Assembly (NCBI RefSeq): GCF_003627995.1 | Contig: NZ_CP032707.1 | Coordinates: 421,501-485,500 of the forward strand | Reading direction: 5' to 3' | Source of the DNA: Brevundimonas naejangsanensis | Lineage (GTDB): Bacteria; Pseudomonadota; Alphaproteobacteria; Caulobacterales; Caulobacteraceae | Length of the DNA: 64,000 nucleotides | Part shown: positions 1 through 9,675 of the stretch, piece by piece | How positions within the stretch are numbered: the first letter of the stretch is position 1 | Layout of the letters: the number at the start of each line of letters is the position of its first letter | Made by a program: the position numbers and the translations under genes | Notes under the pieces: generated by a model | Told to the model about the DNA's origin: nothing | The model's input: the letters and a program-made list of their open reading frames with translations, nothing else | The model's database searches: none

Positions 1-118
1 CGGCGAAGAGGCGAATTCGCTCTTCGGTGACGTGAACCGTCTTCTCGGCGGCCATGCCGACATGCAGTTCGTCAAGGATATAGCCGCCCGAGGGGTGCGC
101 TTGGACCAGATCAACCAT
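1..118 (-). CDS. MaoC-like acyl dehydratase, N-terminal fragment
   Basis: The reading frame opens at an ATG at 118 and runs leftward off the window, so only the first 39 residues are visible. The peptide starts MVDLVQAHPSGGYILDEL and continues through HVGMAAEKTVHVTEERIRLFA. The pattern of a conserved start followed by KTVHVTEERIRLFAE is typical of the N terminus of MaoC/R-specific enoyl-CoA hydratase-like hot-dog proteins, in which the first beta strand and central helix begin. The catalytic Asp/His region lies outside the window, so the assignment rests on N-terminal resemblance only. It is followed head-to-tail by the HAD gene on the same strand. Confidence 0.6.
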   Translation of the reverse strand, partial: MVDLVQAHPSGGYILDELHVGMAAEKTVHVTEERIRLFA

Positions 119-157
119 GTGCGGCCTTTACGGCAGCTGTGACGAAATGGCGAGCCT

Positions 158-1027
158 TCACCACGTGAGTTCCAGCGCGGCGTAGCGGGCGAAGGTCGTC
201 TCGGCGCGGAGCAATTCCCCCGCGCGAGCGGGATCCAGGGTCCCGTCGGCCGCCTTGGCCGCGTCGCCATGAATCCCTTGGGCGATGAAGAGGCAGTCCA
301 GCGCCTGCTCGGCGGCGCCCAGGACGTCCGTCACCACCCCGTCGCCTATGCACAGCACGCGCGAGCGGTCGGCCGGGCGGCCCAGCAGCGCCTCCGCCTC
401 CTTCAGCGCCAGGGCGTAGATGGGGCCGAACGGCTTGCCGGCCATGATCACCCGCCCACCCATGGACTCATAGAGGTCGGCGATGGCGCCGCCGCAGTAG
501 ATGATCGCATCGCCGCGCTGCACCACCCGGTCGGGGTTGGCGCAGATCAGCTCCAGCCCGCGCTCGACGGCGGGAACCAGCCGCTCGCGATAGTCCTCGG
601 GCGTCTCGGTGGTGTCGTCATAAGGCCCGGTGACGGAGATGAAGGCGGCGTCGTTCGCGTCATGGGCGCTGGTCAGGTCCAGCCCTTCATAGAGGACGAA
701 GTCCCGGTCGGGCCCGATGATCCAGGCCGGGCCCGGCGCGCGGCGCGCCAGTTCGACGCGCGTGGCGTCGCCGGAGGTGACGAAGGCCTTCCAGGCGCTG
801 CGCGGCACGCCCAGGCCGTCCAGCTGCGCCACGACGTCCGAAGACGGACGCGGCGAGTTGGAGATCAGGACGACATGGCCGCCCTTCTCATTGAAGCGGG
901 TCAGGGCCTCGCAGGCGGCCGCCCAGCTTTCGCGGCCGTTGTGGATCACGCCCCAGACGTCGCAGAGCAGGATGTCGTAATCGTCGGCGACGGCGGACAG
1001 GCGGGGCAAGGGATGCGGCAGGGTCAT
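158..1027 (-). CDS. TIGR01459-type HAD-IIA hydrolase
   Basis: Predicted phosphatase of the HAD superfamily, class IIA (NagD-like), 289 aa. Motif I is seen as LLCDVWGVIHNG about 20 residues from the start, motif II as VLISNSPRPS, and the C-terminal motif as VLCIGDGVVTDVLGA with the preceding GKPFGPIY loop. In motif I the second Asp of the usual DxDxT is replaced by Trp-Gly (DVWG), which is the normal form in this subfamily. The start MTLPHPLP was preferred because the upstream extension is low-complexity and overlaps the promoter space of divergent lspA. The substrate is unknown; sugar phosphates are typical for the class. Confidence 0.85.
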   Translation of the reverse strand: MTLPHPLPRLSAVADDYDILLCDVWGVIHNGRESWAAACEALTRFNEKGGHVVLISNSPRPSSDVVAQLDGLGVPRSAWKAFVTSGDATRVELARRAPGPAWIIGPDRDFVLYEGLDLTSAHDANDAAFISVTGPYDDTTETPEDYRERLVPAVERGLELICANPDRVVQRGDAIIYCGGAIADLYESMGGRVIMAGKPFGPIYALALKEAEALLGRPADRSRVLCIGDGVVTDVLGAAEQALDCLFIAQGIHGDAAKAADGTLDPARAGELLRAETTFARYAALELTW

Positions 1028-1135
1028 GCGCCGCTTATAGCGGCCGAAACGGCGGGGGAAAGGCCGGCGCCGCCCGCCGCGTCCGTGCGCTTTTCCCTCT
1101 TCGCCGCCGGGGCGCTTCCTGCTAACCGGCTGGAC

Positions 1136-1663
1136 ATGAAGATTTCCCGTCTCGCGCTCGGCGCCTACGGCGTCGCCCTGGCCGTCATCATCCTGGACCA
1201 GTTGACCAAGGCCTGGGTGCTGGGGGCCATCGACGCCGCCCATGTCTCGCACATTCCCGACGGCTACCGCATCGCCGAGGTCGCCCCGCCGGTCTTCAAC
1301 CTGACCTATGTGCTGAACACGGGCGTCAGCTTCGGCCTATTCGGCGGCGGCGCCGGACGCTGGATCCTGAGCGCCTTCTCCATCCTGGTGGCGGGCCTGC
1401 TGGGCTGGTGGGCGACGCGGGCGGACCGGCGGCTGCTGGTCGCCGCCATCGGCCTGGTCATGGGCGGGGCGATCGGCAACGTCGTCGACCGAATCCGCTT
1501 CGGCGGGGTGGTCGACTTCCTCGACTTCTCAGGCACCGGCCTGTTCCCGTGGATCTTCAACGTGGCCGACAGCGGCATCACCGTCGGGGTGATTCTGCTG
1601 ATCCTCGACAGCTTCCTGTCGGAACGCCGGTCCCCGGTTGGCGCGGCCCACGAAAAGTCGTAA
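1136..1663 (+). CDS. lspA: Lipoprotein signal peptidase (signal peptidase II)
   Basis: Inner-membrane aspartyl protease that removes the signal peptide from prolipoproteins after diacylglyceryl modification. The product is 175 aa, the normal size, with four hydrophobic segments. Visible family motifs are ILDQLTKAW near residue 23, FNLTYVLNTGVSFG in the middle, and the two catalytic Asp regions GNVVDRIRFGG and VVDFLDF. The ATG at 1136 gives MKISRLALGAYG; the much longer in-frame extension upstream is antisense to the HAD gene and is rejected. It lies 67 bp upstream of a lipoprotein gene (bamF) on the same strand, a likely substrate. Confidence 0.95.
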   Translation: MKISRLALGAYGVALAVIILDQLTKAWVLGAIDAAHVSHIPDGYRIAEVAPPVFNLTYVLNTGVSFGLFGGGAGRWILSAFSILVAGLLGWWATRADRRLLVAAIGLVMGGAIGNVVDRIRFGGVVDFLDFSGTGLFPWIFNVADSGITVGVILLILDSFLSERRSPVGAAHEKS

Positions 1664-1730
1664 TCAAACCCTCTTAACTATCGACCCGAGCCTGCGCCCA
1701 AGCGGCGCGCCTCCCGGAGCCGAACGACCC

Positions 1731-2297
1731 ATGCGTATCCGTCCCGTCCTGACCGTGACCCTGGCCGCCGGCGCGGCGCTCGGCCTGACCGCCTGCTCCG
1801 GCATGAAGCAGAGCATCGGCCTGGCCAAGGTCGTGCCGGACGAATTCGTCACCGTGGCCAGCGCCCCCCTGGTGGTGCCGCCCGAATACGGCCTGACCCC
1901 GCCCGCGCCGGGTCAGCCCCGCCCGCAGGAGCTGGCCCCCGAAAGCGCCGCGCGCCAGATTCTTCTGGGCCAGCGCCAAGCCGTGACCCGCACCCCGGGC
2001 GAGCAGGTGCTGGCCGCCGAGGCGGGCGCCGACCGCGCCGATCCCCTGGCCCGCTATGTCGTCGACGACGAGTTCGGCAACATCGCCCACAAGGAAGAGA
2101 GCTGGGCCAACCGCATCCTGTTCTGGCGCAAGAACGACGCGGCCAGCCAGGCCGCGACCGTCACCCAGACGGCCGAAGGCGCCAAGACCATCGACGCCGC
2201 CAGCGAGCAGGCCCGCCTGCAGGCCCTGACCGGCGGCCGCGAAGGCATCACCATCGCCCCGCGCCGCGACAGCCGCTTCAAGCTGCCGGGCCTGTAA
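1731..2297 (+). CDS. bamF: DUF3035 lipoprotein, BamF-like outer-membrane assembly subunit
   Basis: 188-aa lipoprotein. The N terminus has a basic start, a hydrophobic run and the lipobox LTAC followed by SG, so Cys-23 or so should be lipidated. The body is proline- and alanine-rich and contains FVTVASAPLVVPPEYGLTPP, the signature of the DUF3035 family, which is named in the literature as the alphaproteobacterial BAM complex subunit BamF. The role in beta-barrel protein insertion is known for the family, not shown here. Its position directly after lspA fits a lipoprotein biogenesis context. Confidence 0.8.
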   Translation: MRIRPVLTVTLAAGAALGLTACSGMKQSIGLAKVVPDEFVTVASAPLVVPPEYGLTPPAPGQPRPQELAPESAARQILLGQRQAVTRTPGEQVLAAEAGADRADPLARYVVDDEFGNIAHKEESWANRILFWRKNDAASQAATVTQTAEGAKTIDAASEQARLQALTGGREGITIAPRRDSRFKLPGL

Positions 2298-2319
2298 GGG
2301 GCGCGCGTTTTCCAGATTC

Positions 2320-2352
2320 AAGGGCGCGTTCGCTTCGGTGGACGCGCCCTTT
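2320..2352 (+). terminator. Probable terminator of lspA-bamF
   Basis: A 10-bp perfect stem (AAGGGCGCGT at 2320-2329 and ACGCGCCCTT at 2342-2351) with a 12-nt loop, ending in three T residues, sits 23 bp after the bamF stop. The short T-run makes it a weak intrinsic terminator. Confidence 0.5.
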
Positions 2353-2379
2353 CCAATTGGGCGAAGACGCCGCTGGCTT

Positions 2380-2503
2380 CTCCTCCCTACGAAGTGGGGA
2401 GGTGGATCGGCGGCGAAGCCGGCGAGACGGAGGGGCCTCTTGGCTCCGCCGAAGCAGCCCCTCCACCGCTACGCGGTCCCCCTCCCCACAACGTGGGGAG
2501 GAA
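2380..2503. repeat. Intergenic CTCCCC/GGGGAG inverted-repeat element, copy 1
   Basis: About 124 bp of non-coding DNA between convergent bamF and ispH. The ends are inverted and self-complementary: CTCCTCCCTACGAAGTGGGG at the left and CCTCCCCACAACGTGGGG at the right. The core carries GGCGGCGAAGCCGGCGAGAC and AGGGGC. A second copy in the opposite orientation lies at 40023-40149 and shares the same arrangement and much of the core. No protein is encoded; it resembles a small palindromic dispersed repeat. Confidence 0.75.
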
Positions 2504-2516
2504 AGCGGAGCCTCTA

Positions 2517-3488
2517 CTACGTCGTCAGCGCGCGCGGCAGCTTGAAGGTCACCGTCTCGCGGGCGCCGTCGTCCTCGGTCACGGTCAGGTCGAAGCGGGT
2601 CCGCAGGGCCTCGATCACCCCCTGCACCAGCGGCTCGGGCGCCGAGGCGCCGGCGGTCAGGCCCAGCGTCTCCACCCCGTCGAACCAGGCCCAGTCCAGG
2701 TCGCCCGCGTCATCGACCAGGCGCGCGTCTCCGGCCCCCGCCTTCAGCGCCACATCCACCAAACGCGCCGAGTTGGACGAGTTCCTGGACCCCACCACCA
2801 GCACCAGGCCGCAGTCCTGGCCCAGGCGCTTGACCGCCTCCTGCCGGTTGGTGGTGGCGTAGCAGATGTCTTCCTTGTGCGGGTCGGGCAGTTCGGGGAA
2901 GCGCCGCTTCAGCGCCGCCAGGATCTCGGCCGTGTCGTCCACCGACAGCGTGGTCTGAGTGGCGTAGGCCAGGGGCCGATCGCCGGGGCGCTGGAAGCGC
3001 TCCGCATCCTCGACCGTCTCGACCAGGCTGATGGCCCCGGCGGGCAATTGGCCCATGGTGCCGACCACTTCGGGGTGGCCCGCATGGCCGATCAGGATGA
3101 CGTGGCGGCCCGCGGCGAAATTGCGCTCGGCCTCGACGTGGACCTTGGACACCAAAGGACAGGTGGCGTCCAGGAACAGCATCTCGCGCGAGCGCGCCGT
3201 CGCAGGCACCGACTTGGGCACGCCATGAGCCGAGAAGACGACCGGCCGGTCGTCCGGGCATTCGTCCAGTTCCTTGACGAAGACGGCGCCCAGGCCCTTG
3301 AGCCGGTCGACCACGTGGCGGTTGTGGACGATCTCGTGGCGCACATAGACGGGGGCGCCGTATTTCTCGATCGCGCGCTCCACGATCTGGATGGCCCGGT
3401 CCACCCCGGCGCAGAAGCCGCGCGGCGTCGCCATGCGGACGGACAGGGGGCGACGTTGAAACTGGGCGGGCGAGACGGGCGCGTTCAT
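2517..3488 (-). CDS. ispH: 4-hydroxy-3-methylbut-2-enyl diphosphate reductase
   Basis: Last enzyme of the MEP isoprenoid pathway, reducing HMBPP to IPP and DMAPP with an iron-sulfur cluster. The product is 323 aa. The three cluster Cys are visible at about residues 26 (RGFCAGV), 110 (LDATCPLV) and 209 (EDICYATTN), and the substrate-binding motifs [37 protein letters not shown] and [10 protein letters not shown] follow in the expected order. The ATG at 3488 was chosen; a longer frame upstream runs antisense through the next gene's signal peptide. It is transcribed divergently from the secreted-protein gene at 3637. Confidence 0.96.
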   Translation of the reverse strand: MNAPVSPAQFQRRPLSVRMATPRGFCAGVDRAIQIVERAIEKYGAPVYVRHEIVHNRHVVDRLKGLGAVFVKELDECPDDRPVVFSAHGVPKSVPATARSREMLFLDATCPLVSKVHVEAERNFAAGRHVILIGHAGHPEVVGTMGQLPAGAISLVETVEDAERFQRPGDRPLAYATQTTLSVDDTAEILAALKRRFPELPDPHKEDICYATTNRQEAVKRLGQDCGLVLVVGSRNSSNSARLVDVALKAGAGDARLVDDAGDLDWAWFDGVETLGLTAGASAPEPLVQGVIEALRTRFDLTVTEDDGARETVTFKLPRALTT

Positions 3489-3636
3489 GGCCGCGAACTT
3501 AGGGCTTCGCGCGCCGGATCGCCACCTAGAGTCAGCACGCCGTTTGCCGCGCCTCGCTTTAGCCGCTATCACCACCCAGCGTGGCCCGTTCGGGCGTCCG
3601 ATCGGCCCGCCTTCATCGACTGCCGGAAAGCTCCTG

Positions 3637-4278
3637 ATGCGTCGCGTCCTGACCGCCCTCGCCGCCCTTTCTCTCGCGGCCGCGCTGATCCCCCACGCCG
3701 CCGAGGCCCAGAGCGGGCGCCAGCAGGGCGGCGGCGGCAAGAAGGCCGAGCAGGCGCCGTCGCGCCCGATGCGGATCGCGCCGCTGAATCGCCGCGCCAA
3801 CGCGGGCCCCTGCCCCTATGTGAAGATTCTCTACGACGCGGCCCGCTACGTCGAAATGTCGGACTATGAGCGGCCCACCACCAACAGCGTCGGCTTCACC
3901 GGCGAGATCGAGGGCGTCAGCGCCGACTGCGCCTATCGCGAGGCCGACCCGATCCGCCTGGACGTGAACCTGCTGTTCAGCCTGGGCAAGGGCCCCCAGG
4001 CCCAGGGCGACGCCCGCACCTATCGCTACTGGATCGCGGTGACCGAGCGGAATTCCGCCGTCCTGGCCAAGGAGTATTTCGACCTGCCGGTGACCTTCAA
4101 CGGCGCCGACCGCACCCAGGCCGAAGCCAGCCAGACCATCGTCATCCCGCGCGCCGACGCCACCACCAGCGGCGGCAATTTCGAAGTCCTGATCGGCTTC
4201 GACGTCACGCCCCAGATGGCCGAGTTCAACCGATCGGGCAGCCGATTCCGCCCGACCGCAGGCCAGCAGACCAACTAA
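3637..4278 (+). CDS. Secreted protein of unknown function upstream of argS
   Basis: 213-aa protein with a clear Sec signal peptide ([19 protein letters not shown], likely cleavage after AEA at about residue 24) followed by a Gly/Lys-rich linker and a globular part. Two Cys, in GPCPYVKIL and SADCAYREA, may form a disulfide. I do not recognise a functional family. The start MRRVLTA was chosen because it begins the signal peptide. The gene ends 3 bp before argS and is probably co-transcribed with it, which is a positional observation and not a functional link. Confidence 0.8.
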   Translation: MRRVLTALAALSLAAALIPHAAEAQSGRQQGGGGKKAEQAPSRPMRIAPLNRRANAGPCPYVKILYDAARYVEMSDYERPTTNSVGFTGEIEGVSADCAYREADPIRLDVNLLFSLGKGPQAQGDARTYRYWIAVTERNSAVLAKEYFDLPVTFNGADRTQAEASQTIVIPRADATTSGGNFEVLIGFDVTPQMAEFNRSGSRFRPTAGQQTN

Positions 4279-4281
4279 GAC

Positions 4282-6081
4282 ATGACCGACCTCAAGACTT
4301 CTCTCAGCGAAGCGGTCGGAGCCGCCTTCGCCGCCGAAGGCGTGGACAAGGCCCTGGCCCGCGTCACCGCCTCCGACCGTCCCGACCTGGCCGACTTCCA
4401 GTCGAACGGCGCCCTGGCCGCCGCCAAGGCGCTGAAGGCCAATCCGCGCGAACTGGCCGCCAAGGTGGCCGAGCGCCTGGCCGCCGATCCGCGCCTGTCC
4501 TCGGTCGAGGTCGCCGGTCCCGGCTTCATCAACATGAAGCTGTCGAACGCGGCCCTGGCCCAGCGCGCGGCCGAGGTCGCGGCGGATGAAGAGCTGGCCG
4601 GCGCCTCGCGCGTCGAACCGCGCAAGGTGGTCATCGACTACGGCGGTCCGAACGTGGCCAAGCCCATGCACGTCGGCCACCTGCGCAGCGCCATCATCGG
4701 CGAGAGCCTGAAGCGGCTCTTCCGCCTACGCGGCGATGAAGTCGTCGGCGACGCCCACTTCGGCGACTGGGGCTTCCAGATGGGCCTGCTGATCACCGCC
4801 TGCGGCGACGAAGGCCTGGCCGACGCCTTCATGGCCGAGGGCGACGGCCCCTTCCCGGCCGAGACGCCGGTGACGCTGGCGGACCTGGACCGCCTGTATC
4901 CGCTGGCGGCGGGCAAGGCCAAGGAAGACCCCGCCTTCCGCGACCGCGCCCGAAAGGCGACCGCCGAACTGCAGGGCGGCCGCCCCGGCTATCGCGCCCT
5001 TTGGCAACACTTCGTCGCCGTCAGCCGCGAGGCGCTGAAGCGCGAATATGACGACCTGTCGGTCGACTTCGACCTGTGGAATGGCGAGAGCGACGCCGAT
5101 CCCCTGATGGACGAGATGATCGCCGACCTGAAGGCCAAGGGTCTGCTGGTCGAGGACGACGGCGCCCAGGTGGTCCACGTCGCCCGCGAGGGCGAGACCC
5201 GCAAGAAGAAGCTGGCCGACGGCTCGGTGATCGAGGCGCCGTCGCCCCCGCCCCTGCTGGTCATCAGCTCGGAAGGCTCGGCCATGTATGGCACGACCGA
5301 CCTGGCCACCATTCTAGACCGCAAGAAGTCGATCGGGCCGGACCTGATCCTCTACGTTGTCGACGAGCGTCAGGCCGAGCATTTCGAACAGGTCTTCCGC
5401 GCCGCCTATCTGGCCGGCTATGCGCCTGAGAAGTCGCTGGAACACCTCGGCTTCGGCACCATGAACGGCGCCGACGGCAAGCCGTTCAAGACGCGCGCGG
5501 GCGGCGTGCTGAAGCTGCGCGACCTGATCGATCAGGCGACGGAAAAGGCGCGCGAGCGTCTGCACGAGGCCAAGCTGGGCGACGACCTGCCTGCCGAAGA
5601 GTTCGAAGACATCGCCCACAAGGTGGCGGTCGCCGCGCTGAAATTCTCGGACCTGTCGAACAACCGCACGACCTCTTACGTCTTCGACCTCGACCGCTTC
5701 ATGAGCTTCGAGGGCAAGACCGGCCCCTATCTGCTGTACCAGGCCGTGCGGGTGAAATCCCTGCTGCGCAAGGCGGCGGAACAGGGCGTGGCCCTGGCTC
5801 CCATCGTCATCGAGGAAGCCGCCGAACGCGACCTGGCGCTGACGCTGGACGCCTTCGACGCGGCCACGGCGGACGCCTATGACAAGCGCTCGCCCAATCT
5901 GATCGCCGAACACGCCTATCGACTGGCGCAGAGCTTCTCGAAATTCTACGCCGCCTGCCCGATCCTGGTCGCGCCGGATGCGGCGACCCAGGGCTCGCGC
6001 CTGGCCCTGGCCGCCGCGGCCCTGCACCAGTTGGAGACGGCGCTTCGCCTGCTGGGCATCGAGACGCCCGAGCGGATGTGA
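4282..6081 (+). CDS. argS: Arginyl-tRNA synthetase
   Basis: Class I aminoacyl-tRNA synthetase that charges tRNA-Arg. It is 599 aa, close to the family norm. The N-terminal Add-1 tRNA-binding domain covers about residues 1-100, ending in [11 protein letters not shown]. The HIGH-type motif appears as [11 protein letters not shown] from about residue 130. A middle stretch [17 protein letters not shown] corresponds to the KMSK-replacing loop region of bacterial ArgRS. The C-terminal DALR anticodon-binding domain contains [15 protein letters not shown] and [11 protein letters not shown]. The ATG lies 3 bp after the previous stop codon, consistent with translational coupling. Confidence 0.97.
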   Translation: MTDLKTSLSEAVGAAFAAEGVDKALARVTASDRPDLADFQSNGALAAAKALKANPRELAAKVAERLAADPRLSSVEVAGPGFINMKLSNAALAQRAAEVAADEELAGASRVEPRKVVIDYGGPNVAKPMHVGHLRSAIIGESLKRLFRLRGDEVVGDAHFGDWGFQMGLLITACGDEGLADAFMAEGDGPFPAETPVTLADLDRLYPLAAGKAKEDPAFRDRARKATAELQGGRPGYRALWQHFVAVSREALKREYDDLSVDFDLWNGESDADPLMDEMIADLKAKGLLVEDDGAQVVHVAREGETRKKKLADGSVIEAPSPPPLLVISSEGSAMYGTTDLATILDRKKSIGPDLILYVVDERQAEHFEQVFRAAYLAGYAPEKSLEHLGFGTMNGADGKPFKTRAGGVLKLRDLIDQATEKARERLHEAKLGDDLPAEEFEDIAHKVAVAALKFSDLSNNRTTSYVFDLDRFMSFEGKTGPYLLYQAVRVKSLLRKAAEQGVALAPIVIEEAAERDLALTLDAFDAATADAYDKRSPNLIAEHAYRLAQSFSKFYAACPILVAPDAATQGSRLALAAAALHQLETALRLLGIETPERM

Positions 6082-6091
6082 CCGCCCGCCC

Positions 6092-6748
6092 TCAGGCGAG
6101 GGCGAGCATCAGATAGGTCGTCAGATTGGCCCCGGCGTGCAGGCCGTAGCCCGGCAGGATGGAGCCGCCCCCGCGCCGCTCGTTCAGCCAGCCTGCGGCC
6201 AGGGCCATCAGGAAGGCGAAGCCGATCATGGCCGCGCCGATCAGGCCGCCTCCCTGCGGCAGCAGCAGCACCGGCAGGTGGACGGCCGCGAACAGGGCGG
6301 CCTGCAGCCCATTGCCAACCGTGAAGCCGGTCCAGGCGTAGAGCCGCCGGGCGATCAGGCCCCGGAACAGCAGCTCCTCGGCCAGGGCCGTCTTGACCAG
6401 GGCGGCCACGGCCAGGGCGGCCAGGCCGACGGCGTCGGGCCGCCCCTCGCCGACCACGGCGTTGATCACCGTCTCCGGCCCCGAGGCCAGGGCCGCCAGT
6501 CCCGGCGTCTGCAGCAGCAGGGCCGCGCTCGCCGCGCCCGCCGCCGCCGCGATCAGCACCAGTCCCGCCGGCGCGGCCTTCAGCCCCAGCCAGGCCCGCA
6601 GCCTCCAGCGCCGACGCCCGAAGATCGCCCAGGCGATCAGACACAGCAGCGCGACCGCGCCCAGTTGCAGCGCTGCGCTCGCGACGCTCTCGATCAGAAC
6701 AGCCAGAGCCCCCTCCCTCGTCTGAAAGACCGACGCTAGCCCGCCCAT
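6092..6748 (-). CDS. CPBP family intramembrane glutamic protease
   Basis: 218-aa integral membrane protein with about six hydrophobic segments. The family signature EExxxR is present as EELLFRG (Glu124, Glu125, Arg129) and the second conserved His motif as FAAVHLPV near residue 154. These residues define the CPBP/Rce1-type protease active site. Substrate is unknown. The gene converges on argS with a 10-bp gap, and its start at 6748 faces the divergent adenine deaminase gene. Confidence 0.85.
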   Translation of the reverse strand: MGGLASVFQTREGALAVLIESVASAALQLGAVALLCLIAWAIFGRRRWRLRAWLGLKAAPAGLVLIAAAAGAASAALLLQTPGLAALASGPETVINAVVGEGRPDAVGLAALAVAALVKTALAEELLFRGLIARRLYAWTGFTVGNGLQAALFAAVHLPVLLLPQGGGLIGAAMIGFAFLMALAAGWLNERRGGGSILPGYGLHAGANLTTYLMLALA

Positions 6749-6842
6749 GCCGGGGTGGAGAGTTAAATTTTGTTCGGGATCGCCGGGCGCTCGGTGGACA
6801 GCCTTGGGTGCGACGGGTCTAAGTCACCGCAAGGAGTTTGCC

Positions 6843-7856
6843 ATGTCCGACCTCGACGCCTTCATCGCCGGCCTGCCCAAGGCCGAACTGCACCTGCACA
6901 TCGAAGGCAGCCTCGAGCCCGAGCTGATGTTCGAGCTGGCGCAGAGGAACGGCGTCGCCATTCCTTACGACAGCGTCGAGGCCGTGCGCGCGGCCTATGA
7001 CTTCTCGAACCTGCAGGACTTCCTCGACATCTATTACGCGGGCGCGGCCGTGCTGCTGACCCGTCAGGACTTCGAGGATTTGGCCTTCGCCTATTTCCAG
7101 CGCGCCGCCGCCGACAACGTCCGCCACGCCGAGATCTTCTTCGATCCCCAGACCCACACCGACCGGGGCGTGCCCTTCGGCGTGGTGGTCGAGGGTCTGA
7201 TCGCCGGGATGGAGCGGGCCAAAGCCGAGCTGGGCGTCACCAGCGGCCTGATCCTCAGCTTCCTGCGACACCTGTCGGAAGACGAAGCCTTCGCCACCCT
7301 GGAGGCCGCCAAGCCCTGGCTGCACCACTTCATCGGCGTCGGATTGGATTCCTCCGAGGTCGGCCACCCGCCGTCGAAGTTCCAGCGCGTCTTCGCCGCC
7401 GCCCGCGAGTTAGGGCTTAAGCTGTGCGCCCACGCCGGCGAGGAAGGCCCGCCCGAATACGTCCGCGAGGCGCTGGACCTGCTGCACATCGACCGGATGG
7501 ACCACGGCAACCGCTCGATGGAGGATGAGGCCCTGATCGAGCGCCTGGCCGCCGAGCAGATGACGCTGACGGTCTGCCCCCTGTCGAACCTGAAGCTGTG
7601 CGTGGTCAAGGACCTGAAGGACCACCCGGTCCCCGAGATGCTGCGCCGCGGCCTGCACGTCACCCTGAACTCGGACGACCCGTCCTATTTCGGCGGCTAT
7701 GTGAACGCCAACTACATCGAACTGGCCAAAGCCGTGGGCCTGACGCGGGAACAGGTGGTGCAGTTGGCGAAGAACAGCTTCGACGGCAGCTTCCTCAGCG
7801 ACGCCGACAAGGCCGCCAGGATCGCCGAGGTCGAGGCCTACGCGGCGGGCTACTGA
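6843..7856 (+). CDS. Adenine/adenosine deaminase family enzyme, probable adenine deaminase
   Basis: 337-aa zinc-dependent amidohydrolase of purine salvage. Metal and catalytic motifs: ELHLHIEGS (HxH), [14 protein letters not shown] (His and catalytic Glu), RMDHGNRS (His) and [12 protein letters not shown] (Asp pair). The PSYFGGY segment and [12 protein letters not shown] are characteristic of the bacterial/fungal adenine deaminase branch rather than of true adenosine deaminases, so release of hypoxanthine from adenine is the better guess. An AAGGAG ribosome binding site at 6831 sets the ATG at 6843. The downstream small membrane-protein gene overlaps its stop codon. Confidence 0.85.
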   Translation: MSDLDAFIAGLPKAELHLHIEGSLEPELMFELAQRNGVAIPYDSVEAVRAAYDFSNLQDFLDIYYAGAAVLLTRQDFEDLAFAYFQRAAADNVRHAEIFFDPQTHTDRGVPFGVVVEGLIAGMERAKAELGVTSGLILSFLRHLSEDEAFATLEAAKPWLHHFIGVGLDSSEVGHPPSKFQRVFAAARELGLKLCAHAGEEGPPEYVREALDLLHIDRMDHGNRSMEDEALIERLAAEQMTLTVCPLSNLKLCVVKDLKDHPVPEMLRRGLHVTLNSDDPSYFGGYVNANYIELAKAVGLTREQVVQLAKNSFDGSFLSDADKAARIAEVEAYAAGY

Positions 7857-8179
7857 TGCATCCCGCAACGGCCACAGTGATGCTTCTCGGTTTCGTCAGC
7901 TTCGGCGCCGGGTGGTTCGCCTCGGCCTTGGCCGACCTCGCCGCAGACGCCCTACGCCGCAACGGTGATGCGCCGCCGACGACGCCCGCCTTCTATCTTT
8001 TCTCTCGAAATCCGGCGGCGCTTGGCATCCGTCCATCATTTCGTCGGCTCTACTCAAACCTGCACCGTGATTACGACAACAGGTTCATCACCGGATGCGT
8101 CTATATCGCCCGGTGTGCTTTTCCTCTCGCGGCGATCCTCCTTCCGATCGGATTCCTCGCGGCGTTTTTACAAAGCTGA
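7856..8179 (+). CDS. Small two-segment membrane protein, unknown
   Basis: 107-aa protein beginning [20 protein letters not shown], with one hydrophobic segment at the N terminus and another at the C terminus (FPLAAILLPIGFLAAFL) separated by a basic, aromatic-rich loop. The ATG shares one base with the TGA of the deaminase gene (TGATG arrangement), so translation is probably coupled. No family recognised. Codon use looks slightly less GC-biased than its neighbours. Confidence 0.6.
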   Translation: MHPATATVMLLGFVSFGAGWFASALADLAADALRRNGDAPPTTPAFYLFSRNPAALGIRPSFRRLYSNLHRDYDNRFITGCVYIARCAFPLAAILLPIGFLAAFLQS

Positions 8180-8195
8180 GGCGCTTCTCCGGCGT

Positions 8196-8315
8196 CGTCA
8201 TCCCGGACGAGCCGCAGGCTTGATCCGGGACCGCCGGAAGCGCAACCGTTGGAATGTCGAGGCCTTGGCGGTCCCAGCTCTGCGCCTCGCGACGCGAGAC
8301 TTGGCCGGGATGACG
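8196..8315. repeat. GTCATCCCGG-type intergenic inverted repeat
   Basis: 120 bp between convergent genes, bounded by CGTCATCCCGG at 8196-8206 and its perfect complement CCGGGATGACG at 8305-8315, with inner pairs such as GATCCGGGACCGCC. Members of the same family lie near 10.8, 11.3, 23.5, 39.9, 42.9 and 60.2 kb. No coding content. Confidence 0.75.
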
Positions 8316-8333
8316 CTTGGGGAGCGTGAGCGC

Positions 8334-9302
8334 TCAGGCCGCCGCGATCTCATCGACCTCGTTGGCCGAGCCCAGGACGACCGGCACCCGCTGGTGCAGT
8401 TCGGTCGGGGTCACGTCCAGAATGGCCTGTTTGCCGTCGGTGGTGGACTTGCCGCCCGCCTGTTCGACCAGGAAGGACATGGGGTTGCCCTCGTACATCA
8501 GACGCAGCTTGCCCGGCTTGTTCGGCTCGCGCTTGTCCCAGGGATAGAGGAAGACGCCGCCGCGCATCAGGATGCGGTGCACGTCGGCCACCATGGCGGC
8601 GACCCAGCGCATGTTGAAGTTCTTGCCCCTCGGGCCGTCCGCGCCCTGCAGGCAGCCGTCGATGTAGCGCTGGACGCTCTCGGCCCAGTGGCGCTGGTTC
8701 GACATGTTGATGGCGAACTCTTTGGTATCGGCCGGGATGCGGATGTCCTCATGCGTCATCAGCCAGCAGCCGTCGGGCGACAGGGTGAAGCCCGCCACGC
8801 CCCGGCCCGTGGTCAGCACCAGCATGGTCTGGCCGCCGTAGAGGCAATAGAGGGCCGCGACCTGACGGCGGCCGGATTGCAGGAAGTCGGCCTCGGTCGG
8901 CGCGGCCGACGGCGCCTTCAGCACCGAGACGATGGTGCCGACGGGGGCGTTGATGTCGATGTTGGACGAGCCGTCCAGCGGGTCGAACAGGACCAGATAC
9001 TCGCCCGCGGGATTGGTCGCCGGATGGACCGTGTCCATTTCCTCGGACGCCACCCCGGCCACGACCGGGCAGGCCATCAGGGCGTCGGTCAGGATGTCGT
9101 TGGCGATGACGTCGAGCTTCTTCTGCTCCTCGTCCTGGACGTTGACGGCGCCGGACGCGCCGAGCGCGCCGACCAGGGCCCCGCCCGCGACCACGGCCTT
9201 GATGTCCACGCAGGCGGCGGCGGCCACGGTCAGCGTCTGCGTCAGCCCCTGCGGCAGATCGAGCGCGGCGAGATGGGCGGCGAGGTCGGTGCGGGCGGTC
9301 AT
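8334..9302 (-). CDS. fbp: Class I fructose-1,6-bisphosphatase
   Basis: Gluconeogenic enzyme hydrolysing fructose 1,6-bisphosphate to fructose 6-phosphate. The 322-aa product has the metal-binding signature [12 protein letters not shown] at about residues 106-116, EE in ASEEMDTV, and the C-terminal substrate region [20 protein letters not shown]. Length and motif order match class I enzymes. It is transcribed divergently from the glycine riboswitch and gcv operon, with about 120 bp between the fbp start and the riboswitch. Confidence 0.95.
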   Translation of the reverse strand: MTARTDLAAHLAALDLPQGLTQTLTVAAAACVDIKAVVAGGALVGALGASGAVNVQDEEQKKLDVIANDILTDALMACPVVAGVASEEMDTVHPATNPAGEYLVLFDPLDGSSNIDINAPVGTIVSVLKAPSAAPTEADFLQSGRRQVAALYCLYGGQTMLVLTTGRGVAGFTLSPDGCWLMTHEDIRIPADTKEFAINMSNQRHWAESVQRYIDGCLQGADGPRGKNFNMRWVAAMVADVHRILMRGGVFLYPWDKREPNKPGKLRLMYEGNPMSFLVEQAGGKSTTDGKQAILDVTPTELHQRVPVVLGSANEVDEIAAA

Positions 9303-9383
9303 GGCGTCCTACAAATCCTGGGGGCGAAGCGCGGTTCCGCCTCTCATGGCCGTTCGGATCGCCCGCGGCAAGCCCGGCGCCGC

Positions 9384-9412
9384 TTGACTTCGCGCCGGAG
9401 TCGGGGCCTTAC
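9384..9412 (+). promoter_or_regulatory. Candidate promoter of the gcv operon
   Basis: TTGACT at 9384-9389, a 17-bp spacer and CCTTAC at 9407-9412 would start RNA near 9420, immediately before the first riboswitch stem. The -35 is close to the alphaproteobacterial TTGAC consensus; the -10 is weak, so this rests mainly on position. Confidence 0.45.
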
Positions 9413-9424
9413 GTCGAACGCTCT

Positions 9425-9621
9425 CGCGGGAGAGACCGGGGTCGTTCGCGGCGCCCGGAGCCGAAGGCGCAACCGCCCCGGAAACGCTCAGGCAAAAGGA
9501 CCGCGAAAGCGCACGGACGCTGGAAAGTCGCCGACGGATCGGAGGGTCCGGGAAGCGCGCCGACGGAGCAAGGCCGGCCTCTTTCGGGGACGGTCGGAAT
9601 CTCTCAGGCTTCGAGACAGCG
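9425..9621 (+). ncRNA. Tandem glycine riboswitch
   Basis: Two consecutive glycine aptamers in the leader of gcvT. Aptamer 1 (9425-9505) is closed by CGCGG/CCGCG and contains the hallmark GAGAGACC, GCCGAAGGCGCAACCGCC and CTCAGGCAAAAGGACC. Aptamer 2 (9518-9621) is closed by CGCTG (9518-9522) and CAGCG (9617-9621) and contains GGAAAGTC, CGACGGAGCAAG and AATCTCTCAGGCTTCGAGAC. A short linker of about 12 nt joins them. The family binds glycine and usually switches gcv expression on. The gcvT start codon follows 54 nt later, so control at translation or termination in that interval is possible. Confidence 0.93.
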
Positions 9622-9675
9622 GGGGCGCAACGACGGCGGAGCTATCGCCGCAACTCGCGACCCGGAGGCGACGCC

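Noticed and set aside
269..1135. Long N-terminal extension of lspA
   Set aside because: The extra 289 residues are antisense to the HAD hydrolase and unlike any signal peptidase II; the standard start is at 1136.
2394..3869. 491-aa frame opposite ispH
   Set aside because: Antisense to ispH and crossing into the signal peptide of the next gene; no domain.
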